A program made the translations under genes and the position numbers. 64,000 nucleotides of DNA from Metopolophium dirhodum (taxonomy: Eukaryota; Arthropoda; Insecta; Hemiptera; Aphididae): positions 23,622,001-23,686,000 of the forward strand of contig NC_083566.1 of assembly GCF_019925205.1 (NCBI RefSeq). The letters are read 5' to 3'. Numbering within the stretch: position 1 is the stretch's first letter; every line of letters begins with the position of its first letter. The notes under the pieces were generated by a model. It worked only from the letters and a program-made list of their open reading frames with translations. It was not told the origin of the DNA and made no database searches. Below are positions 15,151 through 25,557 of the stretch, in pieces.

Positions 15151-16663
15151 CAACAAATCTCAATATCTCATCTCGTCCCACCGCCGACTGCGCGGAGTCT
15201 GCGGGAGACTTTAACGCTTTACCCGCTCGGCTGACAACTGCTTGTTCGTTCGAAATTCGCATCGTCATATTATAATAATAAGTATTAATGTATTATACTG
15301 TACATTCAATTTTACAAAATCAAATTATCATGTCTCGCCAAACACGTGCGGTGTAATTGAAAACTATGAAATAAAATACACATACCTACCTACAATAATA
15401 TTATATTATCTATTATTATTATTATTATTATTATTCGTAAACTCGTAATACATAACTCGATTATATTATATTTAAGCTATATAATCAACAAGTATTACTT
15501 ATAACTTATATTATCCTTTTGAAGTCACACGTAGCATAATGATTGCAATTGTATAGGTATCTATATTATATTATTATTACTATTGTATACGAAATGGTGT
15601 CTCGCGAACGGTCAACCCAAATATGGGTTATATGTTACGAAAATAAACCAATATCGAACAGTCCTTTTTAGAAACCGACGGGCGGGGTGACAGCACGTGC
15701 CAGTTTCGTCAATATTCATATTATTTTAATACCCATTATTATTATAGCCTGACACTTGCAAAACTAACCTGTGCGTAGATGAAGTGTCGCGTATAGTATC
15801 TTAGTGGCGTTGCACTATATAGTATTGTCCTTGCGGGCAAATCGTCAAGACTATTAAAGTCGTCCAACAGTCCAACTTTCAACTTGTTGATGGAAAACAA
15901 ACGAATAAATAAAAAACCACACACACGTTTACGCGAGAATAAGAACTGAATTATAAATGAATAACTGTTCGATCAATCGCGTCCGCGTCGAACCATCGTT
16001 TGCGCGCGCGCGGGATACGTTCTACCGACTTGATACTGACCGGACGAATGAGTGGCGTCGGCGGTCGACCGTGTGCAACCGGAATATACGAACTCTCGGG
16101 CCGGACAGAGGCGGCGGCGGCGGCGGCAATGGCCTTCGACGACGACGACGATGAATAATAATAATAACACTGTGGCGGTCGACGACGGAGTGAAAGAAAC
16201 GCAAGCGCGCGCACGCATACCCAAAACTCGTATATTATGTAGGTATACATTATAATAAGAATACTACTACTACTACTACTACTATACTATAATACTACGA
16301 TAGAATATTATATAGAACTATACAGAGCCACAGAGGTATATTGTCCGTCGTTCTCTCTCACACGCACCCGACGTATAATGATATTATATGTAGGTGTATT
16401 GTAGTGGTGGTGGGGATGCGGATATATTATTGTTGTTATTTTCGTGGTAGTATTTTAATGCGCGTAAAACCTAAACCATAGTAGTGTTTACGAGCGTGTG
16501 TTCCTAACCCCCCTGGTTGCTACGGTGCGGTTCCCACAGGCAAGTCTTCTCCTCCCACCACAACCACAGCAGTACGTACCTATCTATAATAACGCGTGCG
16601 TGCGTGTGTATACAAAACGAAACACGATAATATAATACACCATAGTACATAATACCATAAACC

Positions 16664-16745
16664 CAGTGGAACCTCGACAGTCCAAGTTTACTGGAAACAG
16701 AATTTTCTTAGTCTTACCAAAATGTTGACTTAAAGAGATTATTTA
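16664..16745 (+). mobile_element. Fragment with pogo/Tigger-like terminus
   Basis: CCCAGTGGAACCTCGACAGT resembles the end of the intact MITE at 2472-2631. No matching opposite terminus was found downstream, so this is a solitary end or truncated copy. Confidence 0.4.
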
Positions 16746-17022
16746 AAAGTTTTAAAAGGCATTCATTGATTAAACGTAAAACATAATTTAATTTTTATAA
16801 CAGTTCTACAGTATTTACCTATACGCTGTGTTGAATTTCGAGTTAATAACATTAATGTATGATATAATATTATTATAATAATTAATAATACAATTATTCT
16901 ATACGCAATGTTTTCTGCAAAAATTAGTTCAACGCGATATGTGCGATAACCAATCGAAAAATAAATAAATTATAGTATAGATATCTACTTATCATAAATT
17001 AATTATAAAATATCATTAGAAA

Positions 17023-17165
17023 TAGCCGTCTCTGAAATCGAATTCCTGTATCATGATTTATCGTGGAAATCAAATTTAACCCATTACAGTGACCTACTCA
17101 ATGAAGACTGACGAGGTATACCTACACTCTACAACTACTATACAGCAGAACTTCTCTGGGGTTTT
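17023..17165 (+). repeat. Dispersed repeat family C, copy 1
   Basis: It shares ordered blocks with copies at 43658, 62040 and 27968 (inverted): CATTACAGTGACCTACTCA, then ACTACTATACAGCAGA and an ACTTC(T/C)(C/T) tail. No coding capacity is seen. The longer open frame crossing this copy (17089-17331) is probably chance. Confidence 0.65.
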
Positions 17166-17830
17166 TCTATCGATCACATTATTGTACTGTGTGACTGTTC
17201 CGTTTTATTCACGACTTCGTACCACGCTATCTCGAATCTGTCGTCGACCAATAGGTATGAGTGCATGGCGTGGACCGTGTCGGGCGTGCGTTTTGCGTGT
17301 ACAAAACGATATACGATGTCATACAATATAGTATACAATAATATAACATGCATTTATATGTAGGTAAATAATTACTGTTATATATTATGTGTACACGGAC
17401 TTATCGATTTCAACTTTAGAAAAATAAAAATCCTTGCAAAATAAATAGTTGTATTACTATCATTACTGTTTATTATTATTATTACCGCTCGTGGTAACTC
17501 GACCGCATTCCGATGCCGTTTTCGTGTTATCTGCAGTTGTACGATTGCAATATACGACGGTGGCCGCGGCGACGGAGAGGCACAGACGAGAAGGTGGTGT
17601 TAGTGTGTTGCGTGATCTATAATATGTATACCTATTAAAATTATTAATAATATAACACTGTTCGATCGTTTTTGTAGTGTTGTACGCATGATAATATTCC
17701 AATAAATCACTATCGAGCTATCATAGAAACGTACGATTGTTGCAGTGCCGAACGGATCCATATGCCTCAGCGCGTTGGAGACTGGAGAGAATTACGTTGA
17801 ACAACGAGAGTGTGACGATGATAATATTAT

Positions 17831-19139
17831 TGTCTTATAATGCACTCGCGCTGGCGGTTTAGTTATAGACGAACAGTTTAGAACAGGACACCAAATGGCC
17901 ACACGTGAACGAACTTTATATCTGAGTTAATTTTTAGAAATTTATTAAAAATGAAGTTTTTATTAATCTTAAATTAAAAATTTATTATTTGATTTCATCT
18001 TTTCTTCCTTTGAATAAACATGTACATTGGATTTTGGTAGCCCCCGAAAACTATTCATGAATTCCTAAAATGGCCCTCCAAAAATATCAACTTTTGATTA
18101 TTTATAAATGTATTTTTATATAAAATATTATGATATCAATTTATGTACTATTTCGACTGGAGCGTAGCAAGTTTTAAGGAGTAATATTCAGGCAATTCAT
18201 ATGACATGTACTATGTACATTTGGTTGTGTCAATGAGTGAGTAGGTAGTAAATAAACATTAAATATTTCAATGAACATAATTTGTGCAGTTCGTAATTTT
18301 GTAAACACATCGAAATATTGTTTTTATTGACAATTTTATTTATTATTTCTTGCTCATTCCTCCTATAAAATAGGTATTTAGGAACCTACAAACGTGAATT
18401 GGCGTGGACGCTGATGGCCCGAGAAGCGAAGGTGGGCAAGGGCAAGTTAATGAAAATATTACATAATATTACATATTTACTCAAGTTAAGTGAACAAAGA
18501 TTGATAAGTATATTAGAAGTTAACAGTTAACAAATCATATACATTTAACTCGATAAGTTAAAATATATTATTTGGAATATATTATTAACTTAACTCAGTT
18601 TAAAAAAATGTAATTTACTTTTTTAAATTACTATGTGCGGATCACATAAAAAGTGACTGCGTTCCAGTGGCGCCGGGTCCGACGATCTCATGGCCTAAAC
18701 ACTTTTTACTATGTGTGGCTGTCATGTTAATATGGCCACCGTGTTTATGTAGCCGTTGTGTTAGGTCTCACAAACGCCACACACTAAATCCACGCAGCGT
18801 GAAATTTCCGCAAATGCTACGCAGAAGTAACGCCCCTAAAACGCATTGAAAATATTATCTTAAGGTGCGTCTCCACCAGATTTGGCTTTGCCATTTTTGG
18901 ATACGTAATATAAAATTAACGGATGACAATATTGAGAATCCCCTACCTAAATCTAGTATTTTAATTGATCCTTGGTAATTGCCAACGAAGACCATAACAG
19001 CGACGCAATTGCAGTAACCATGGATACTTGGTGTATTAATACTATTTAAAAATAAAACAAATTACATTTAATACTATATTTATGTATTAGTTTATTACAC
19101 AATGGAAAGACTACTCCGTATAGTTTTTTTTTTTTATAA
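17831..19139. other. Non-coding stretch with one weak coding-like run
   Basis: Mostly AT-rich. Between about 18364 and 18530 a plus-strand frame stays open with coding-like composition (YKRELAWTLMAREAKVGKGK) but has no ATG or clear splice sites. Around 18666-18890 a GC-richer patch begins CCAGTGGCGCC and ends GCGTCTCCACCAG, which may be a decayed transposon. Confidence 0.3.
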
Positions 19140-19465
19140 ATTTGCGTTCAATTATCGTTGACGCTGTCGTCGTCGTAATTGTGTCGTCTTCGATTTTGCG
19201 TGAATGCAGCGGTGGTGGCTGTGAAATGACTCCGACCACCCGGATCCCGGACGAGATCCCGGATCCCAGATCGGTCAGTAATTGGCGCAGGGTGCTCGAA
19301 CCACTGGCGACGCGATGGATCCTCAGGCGGCGTGAGCTTTCGACTGCAGTCTTTAGGAACTAAACCCCGTCGGTCGAGTGTCTCGTGGGCATGGTTCAGC
19401 TGAGTGCCGAGAACCACAGCGTCGCTTTTGGAGGATGTCGGAGCACCGCGAACGTATAACGTACA
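19140..19465. promoter_or_regulatory. GC-rich island (possible exon or promoter)
   Basis: About 325 bp of markedly higher GC with CpG clusters, including GATCCCGG direct repeats near 19241-19268. Overlapping frames on both strands are open (73 and 89 codons) and neither shows a recognisable domain. The plus-strand frame starts with a hydrophobic Val/Ile-rich stretch (beginning at a TTG), so a signal peptide exon is possible but unproven. Confidence 0.25.
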
Positions 19466-20021
19466 TTACATTTACATAATTATACAATATACATTGGTAC
19501 GCACTACGTAACATACGAACGCAAGCCCGGATTTTGAGCAACTGATCCCCAAGGCCCTTTTAAATATTCCACCCTCTTCAGAAAATAATTTAAGTTTTCA
19601 TTACTCGTATAAATTTGGAGTTTTAACAAATTAAATTAACTGAAATAAAAAATAAGAAAAAAATTACGCTGGAAAAACATATTTAGAAGAATTTATGAAC
19701 ATAATTTTTAGATATTCAACAAAGTTATTTTGTAATATAAAATATAAAATTATAAAAATTATATAGATATTTAAACGACAGTTAAACGAATAAGAAATAA
19801 TTTTTTACATGGTAAATCTATTATATTTAGAGATGAACTTTTTTTTATGCGAAATCATCTAGTATAATATATTATAGTAATTACGTAAATCGTCGACCAT
19901 ATTTATACCAGGGCCTAAAATACATCTAATTTCAGGGGACACACCGCACACTTATTAATTGAACTGTTACTTTTGGGATTTGACAGTTTTCTATAGCAAA
20001 AAACCTAATGTAACACACAAA

Positions 20022-20039
20022 CCCCCCCCCCCCCCCCCC
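20022..20039. repeat. C18 homopolymer
   Basis: A run of 18 cytosines in otherwise AT-rich DNA. Its length is likely to be uncertain in any assembly. Confidence 0.95.
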
Positions 20040-20393
20040 ACTTTAATATACCTGCACTTCCCTGTAAGTGAGTTAGTGAGGTAACTTTTTTAATTATTTT
20101 AAATCACTAAAAGCAGTAAAAGCCTATGTGTATAGTAAATTGAAAAATATTTATATATTTTTGTATGTTATCATTATAATTTATGTAACAAAATAGTTTA
20201 TAAGAATATTCAAGGTTTTTAAAAAACAAATTTTATTATGTTTAGAAAACAATATTGGGTTTGTTAAATAAACAGTTATACTTATAATATAATATTTTAT
20301 GTATATTATTATGTATGTAGATCATTTTAGTTATAATTATTATAAGGAAAAATAACTAACTAATTCTTTAAAAATAACTTTAATTTTTTAATA

Positions 20394-21224
20394 CCGTCAA
20401 ACGGGCCACCTTGGGGCGTGTGTTTAACATGGGGGCCAAAAATATTATCTTTTAATTTTACCTCCATGACGGACTCTTTACAATTAATTAATGTGATACA
20501 AATATTCTGTTGTTATCTTAACAATAATTAAACTCACTTTGGTAGTGCTGCAGCATCAAATTTTAAACGAAAGTATTAATTTTTAGTTTGATATCTATTG
20601 TTTTGAAAAGGTCCAAAAACTTACACTAATACTCATTGAATTAAACGTTTTACATAAAAATTGATAATAAAGAATATGTTCGAATGTGTGTTAAATTTAC
20701 TACTCTATATTGTAAAATATTATAATCTGGCATACATTTCTGTAAATTTCGTTTTCCTTATTTCGTCCAAGTAGCCCAACTTGAGCCACTGTTATTCAAC
20801 CCTGATTTTTGAATGTTATTTACATAATATTATAATACCTACTTATTTAATTAGTAAACAAGAAAATTACCGGCCTATTATTTAATACCTGACAAAAATG
20901 TTATTATTTTTTTATTTAATTTTTTTTTTTATTATAATAAGTACTTATTTAATTGGTCAACAAGAATGTTTTTATTTTTTTTCATATGTTAATATATACT
21001 CACCAGGTACAAAATATATTTGTTAAATTCAGAAAATTGTCTAGTACTTTTTAAAAATTTAACATAGTGCCCAAAGTTAAATAAAAAGTAAAATAAAAAA
21101 AAACCATAGAAGGAATAATTTGTATGATTCAAATGCATTACATTGAAAATATGTCTAGATTAATTAATCCTCAAGTTATTTACAATATAATTTAAAAACT
21201 GCCCCAAGTTCGGCCGTTTGACGG
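20394..21224. mobile_element. Non-autonomous DNA transposon, TA-flanked, with CCGTCAAACGG inverted ends
   Basis: The left end CCGTCAAACGGGCCACCTT and the right end, whose complement reads CCGTCAAACGGCCGAACTT, form about 24-bp imperfect inverted repeats, both running into TTGGGGC. TA lies immediately outside each end (20392-20393 and 21225-21226). The 831-bp interior is AT-rich without a transposase frame. The TA flanks suggest Tc1/mariner-type integration, but TA is so common here that this is weak evidence. Confidence 0.75.
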
Positions 21225-21283
21225 TATTTTAATATGTTTTAGACTTAAAATAAACATCAATACATATTTATAATATGCTATAC

Positions 21284-21330
21284 ATAGGCGCAATTTCAAC
21301 TTTTGACTTTGGGGGGCTGAATATATTAAG
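21284..21330 (+). mobile_element. Transposon end fragment of the ATAGGCGCAA type
   Basis: CATAGGCGCAATTTCAAC followed by a TTTGGGGGGCT run resembles the ends near 35215 and, inverted, near 38420-38500. It may mark the left border of the element that contains the minisatellite. Confidence 0.35.
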
Positions 21331-21419
21331 GGCAAGCAGACCCGTGGGGGGGTCTGCTGATATATATCGTATATCATATATATATATCGTATATCGTATA
21401 TAAATACCGATATGAGTAG

Positions 21420-22019
21420 CTGGGAAAAGGTGATGGGAACTGGAAAAGGTGATGAACTGGAAAATAGGCGATAGAAACTGGAAAAGGTGATGAACTGGAA
21501 AAAAGGGTGTTGGAAAAAAGGTGATGAACTGGAAAAAGGATGATGGAAACTGGAAAAGGTGATGAACTGGAAAAAAGGGTGATGGAAAAATGGTGATGAA
21601 CTGGAAAATAGGTGATGGAAAAGGTGATTGAAAATTACGAAAAAATGTGAAGAACTGGAAAATAGGTGATGGAAACTGGAAAAGGTGATGAAAAAAAGGT
21701 GATGGAACTGGAAAATAGGTGATGGAAACTGGAAAAGGTGATGAAAAAAGGTGATGAACTGGAAAATAGGTGATGGAAAAGGTGATTGAAAATTACGAAA
21801 AAATGTGAAGAACTGGAAAATAGGTGATGGAAACTGGAAAAGGTGATGAAAAAAGGTGATGAACTGGAAAATAGGTGATGGAAAAGGTGATTGAAAATTA
21901 CGAAAAAATGTGAAGAACTGGAAAATAGGTGATGGAAACTGGAAAAGGTGATGAACTGGAAATAGGGTGTTGAACTGGAAAAGGTGATGAACTGTAAAAA
22001 GGGTGATGGAAAAGGTGAA
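21420..22019. repeat. Minisatellite (GGTGATG-AACTGGAAAA units) with higher-order structure
   Basis: About 600 bp built from short units such as CTGGAAAAGGTGATG and GAACTGGAAAATAGGTGATG. A longer block starting GATTGAAAATTACG recurs at 21625, 21784 and 21889, so the array has an irregular higher-order period (159 then 105 bp). All units read in one direction. Right of it, GC-rich sequence ends CGCCACGCTACTGAAG near 22114, like the end of a transposon, so the array may be internal to an element. Confidence 0.92.
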
Positions 22020-22420
22020 CTAACCTAACCAGTCCATGCCTGGGCAACGCCACCACCACCCCCAAAATCAACGGAGCCACGGCTCAAAAAAAACCGCCTC
22101 GCCACGCTACTGAAGTACGTTGTACAATGTACTTGATTAAACCAATTCAAAAATCTATTACAAATATTATGTAGGTATCTTATTTATATTTTACTTCATA
22201 CCTGCTGGTCCCCACTGACTAAATTCAATTTTTACTTTAACTCAATGAACCAATCATGAGCTAGTAAATTACCTGTGTTTTATTATTATGTTAATAAGTT
22301 CACAATTGATTCATTAAAATATGTTTAGTACATGCTTAGCTATTTTGCACAGGTCCCATACCTATCATAACAATATAAATAAGTGATACCTTATTACATT
22401 AATATTTCATATTACTACAG

Positions 22421-23170
22421 TTTTTAGATTGTGAGTGAAGCGATGTATTGATTTTGTGTGACAATGATGTGTGTGTTTTTTTTTTATTTTATTTTTTTAT
22501 TTTTTGTATGTCTGTCAACACCTTTTAGGACAGTAAAAGTGCTTGTATTTTCTTCAACAGTAAATTTTCTGATAGGAAAGTGAATCTAGTTGGTACTTTG
22601 AGGGGTCAAAAGTAAAAATTTCCAAGTAGTTTTCAAAAGCGACATGAAAAATCAAAAAAAATTTATGAAAAACGTGAATTTTTACGCAAAATCTGTTTTC
22701 GAGACAATCGATTTTGGTTTTTGGTGCAACTCTAAAATAAATGACCGTAGGTACATGAAATGTTGACTGAATGTTTATAATAGCATTTTCTATACACCAT
22801 AACAATTTCCAAATATTTTAACTTGTTTTGAGCTGTTTACGGACATTTTCAGTTTCCATTTTATTTAGTTTTTTTTTATAAATATCAATACAATTTTATT
22901 TGTTGTTAATCCAGTCACAATTTTTTTTTATAAGCATTTAAAGTTCAAATATTGACTAAATAAGGTAAAAATGACGAAAATTTGCAAATTATTTTGAGTT
23001 AGAAATTTATAAAAATTTTCTTTTTAAATCTAAGATTTAGAAATGTAATACAAGATTTCTCATAAGTTTGTCTACTTTTATCAAAAAAAAAATGTTTACA
23101 AGAAATTCAAATTAAATTTTTATAAGCGTTTGAAATTCATATTTTTACAACATTTGATATTCACTCGATT
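22421..23170 (+). repeat. Dispersed repeat family A, copy 1
   Basis: It begins TTTTTAGATTGTGAGTGAAG and carries the block GATAGGAAAGTGAATCTAGT and the motif CTGTTTACGGACATT. The same order is found at 54408 and 63583. No protein is readable through it. Confidence 0.85.
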
Positions 23171-23249
23171 TATCGTGTAACGATTTTCTTATTTTGTTAA
23201 GTAAGTTTTAGGTGAAGTAGTGAAGTACTAGTTTTACGTGAAGTACGTT

Positions 23250-23660
23250 ATTGAGTAAGTTACTGAAAAAAAAATGTAAAACATTTCGGGCGTCCATGCA
23301 AATCATATAGCCATCGCCTTTTTTTGAGTGTCTAGCAGGTCAGTCAGCTCGAATGACGTTCACCGTAGTAATAAGGGTAGGCTATCCGACTTCGTTGGAT
23401 AGCGGACAATGTGCGACGGCTGGGTCACGTCGTCAGGTATGCAATCCGACTGCGTCGAATCGCGGACAGCGTTCATTACTATCACCGAGAACACAAAAAT
23501 TAATTACGTGAAAAAAAATTCAAAATATTTCTGGCGTCCATGCAAATCATATAGCCGCTGTCTTTTTAGGGTGTCTAGCAGGTCAGTCCGACTGCGTCGA
23601 ATCGCGGACAGCGTTCATTACTGTCGCCGAAAACGCAAAATGAAGTAATAAATTCAAAAC
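23250..23660 (+). repeat. Partial tandem duplication, CpG-rich
   Basis: A block containing CATGCAAATCATATAGCC, GTGTCTAGCAGGTCAGTC and TCGAATCGCGGACAGCG occurs twice, roughly from 23283 and from 23530. The first copy has an extra internal piece that itself repeats GGATAGCGGACA-like sequence. The purpose is unknown; it is probably part of a mobile or satellite element. Confidence 0.7.
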
Positions 23661-23664
23661 ATTT

Positions 23665-24140
23665 CGGGCGCATATATTCAAGCCTGTATAAGATAGTAAT
23701 AGCGACACGACGGCGGAGCTCTCCGCGATGTCAATCGGCCCCCGGGACTCGTCGCAAACGAAGAGCGGCCTATACATCTAGGAGGGAACGCGAATAAGGT
23801 TTCAACGGAACTGTACGGAGTCCGAAAAGGAGGTAAAACTCGAATTTTGAAAAAAATATTAAAATTTTCGTTAATTACGAAAAATATAGGCGGAAGTGAT
23901 AGCAAAAGGTAAATAACGAAAAAAAAATAAGGCCGCCGCAAATTAACGACAATCCCGGCGACCGGCATCGAAACTACGACCCGCAAGTCATCCGCACATA
24001 CGCCTAAACCTACCTACCTACCTATCGAGTTGAAACATATTATGTCAAATCTATGACTCTTAAACCGTAATGCTCAAAAGAATCTAACCCTCCGACGCAT
24101 ATATTCAAGCCTGTATATAGTAATAACGACGTGACGCCGC
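23665..24140. repeat. Direct repeats of CGCATATATTCAAGCCTGTA
   Basis: The motif followed by TAGTAAT and (A/G)CGAC occurs at about 23668 and again at about 24099. The spacing (about 430 bp) suggests two ends or two monomers of one repeat. The region between is CpG-rich with short frames of no recognisable content. Confidence 0.55.
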
Positions 24141-24712
24141 TAAATTAATTATTGTTGTTTATCAATTACTTATTTAAAAACAATATTTACTAAACGTACC
24201 TATACATAAGCAATATCAAACAGTATAGTCATATCATAATACAATTTAACTGCCAGAATGTAATTAAATACATAATAAGTTATATTTTGTCTATTAATAT
24301 ACATAATTTGACTCACCTAAAAACTGAAATATTTTATTATATTATATTTAATATTTAACCACATAATTGTTTGACATGGGCTCAAAACCTACCCATATAG
24401 TATAGTCATATCATAATACATTACCTCAACCAATTAACTCACTTGAACTGTAATATATTAAGCACAACATACTATACGTTAGTTATGTTACTATTAGGTT
24501 ATTAGGCTGGCCTACCTATATAGTATCCTCACAACCAAGTTGTATTTTTTTAAGAAGTATTTTTTTACTGAAGAAATGAATCGAGAATGAATGGTTATAA
24601 TATTATGTAACAATACAAAATAAATTCGATAAATACAAAATACTAAATAGTATAATAAACTATATAGTATAATATTACTTTATTAGTATATAGGTACTAT
24701 TGCCTATTATAC

Positions 24713-25060
24713 TTACATTAAACTATAAGTAATTCTCGGATTCGGTTTCTTAAACTTTCTTTGCATATAGTTGATGGGGTATATCAATGTCATCCACCTA
24801 ATCGTTTTAATTTGTGAATTTTTTTTTTGTTTCTCTTTTGATAAAATAACAGAAGGCAAATTATGAACAATTATAGTATATGTATGAAATGTTGAATTTG
24901 TATAGGTAAGTGTTATTTTCCTTCTATCAATGCCCATCCACCCATATTTAATGTATTGCCTCGGACCCCATGTTACACGGTACTGGATATAATGACCGTT
25001 GAATTTCGATTTCCGTGTGTGATCGACCAGTTTTTTCAAAGTTTGGCGCCACTGCTGCGT
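24713..25060 (-). CDS. Unidentified coding-like open frame (possible exon or pseudogene fragment)
   Basis: A minus-strand frame stays open for more than 110 codons, and its basic N-terminal half (QQWRQTLKKLVDHTRKSK, then YRVTWGPRQYI) has more protein-like composition than most frames here. The C-terminal half becomes AT-driven. There is no start context, a possible AG acceptor lies upstream (TTTAGGAAG), and no domain is recognised. It could be one exon, a remnant of a mobile element, or chance. Confidence 0.2.
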   Translation of the reverse strand, partial: TQQWRQTLKKLVDHTRKSKFNGHYIQYRVTWGPRQYIKYGWMGIDRRKITLTYTNSTFHTYTIIVHNLPSVILSKEKQKKNSQIKTIRWMTLIYPINYMQRKFKKPNPRITYSLM

Positions 25061-25241
25061 TCTTTTTAACTTCCTAAATTATAATAAATAATTGTATTGA
25101 ACTTTTATTATAATGTAGGTACTCCTATTTTACTTTACATGATTATTAAATATTTAAATTAGGTATACACATTTCAAATAATAGTTTTACAAATATAAAT
25201 TTATTTATATTAAATTATTAAATAGCAATTTAAGGTAATAT

Positions 25242-25253
25242 AATAATATTATG
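25242..25253. repeat. Left target-site duplication of the SINE
   Basis: AATAATATTATG immediately left of the SINE is repeated exactly at 25546-25557, directly after its A tail. Confidence 0.85.
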
Positions 25254-25545
25254 GGGGGACGGAGTGGCCGAGCGGACTAAGGCGTCGGCTGCGACGCAGC
25301 CGACCCGAGTTCGATACCTTGGCCGCGGGTGGCATTTTTCTTCGGGCAAGTCATGGTGTCCGGAGAACAAGTGCCGCCATCCCCCCCCCCCCGGGGCACG
25401 GCAGAAACCTACGGGTGCCCATTAGAAATTCTGCCAAAACACAACACACACGTATACCAACCTACCCAATTTAAAAAACCTACAGTGCCCTCCCCACACC
25501 CAATGGCCTATGTTGCCGCGGGTTACCCGATAAAAAAAAAAAAAA
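25254..25545 (+). mobile_element. tRNA-derived SINE, full length
   Basis: The head resembles a tRNA with a long variable arm (Ser/Leu type). An A box (TGGCCGAGCGG, 25265-25275) and a B box (GAGTTCGATACC, 25307-25318) are correctly spaced for an internal RNA polymerase III promoter. The acceptor stem does not pair, and a non-tRNA body of about 210 bp follows, ending in an A-rich tail. Exact 12-bp direct repeats (AATAATATTATG) flank it, as expected for LINE-assisted retroposition. The body includes a C11-C12 run. The intact duplication and clean tail suggest a young insertion. It is not a functional tRNA gene. Confidence 0.9.
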
Positions 25546-25557
25546 AATAATATTATG

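Larger units (their letters stand above)
15150..17830. promoter_or_regulatory. GC-richer region with clustered trinucleotide repeats (possible promoter/5' exon zone)
   Basis: Several CpG-rich patches (about 15170-15260, 15660-15700, 15960-16230, 16490-16620, 17200-17300 and 17500-17830) stand out from the AT-rich background. At 16110-16170 a (GGC)n, a (GAC)n and an (ATA)n tract follow one another, and a (CTA)n tract lies near 16262-16285. The overlapping Arg-, Ser- and Gly-rich frames on both strands come from these repeats and are not credible proteins. The density of CpG suggests the 5' region of at least one gene, but I cannot resolve exons or direction. Confidence 0.3.

Noticed and set aside
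15951..16255. Several overlapping frames rich in Arg, Ser, Ala and Gly on both strands
   Set aside because: They arise from GGC, GAC and ATA trinucleotide repeats, overlap each other on both strands and show no domain or splice evidence.
25254..25330. A functional tRNA gene (Ser/Leu type)
   Set aside because: A and B boxes are present, but the acceptor stem does not pair and the sequence continues into a SINE body with an A tail and target duplications.
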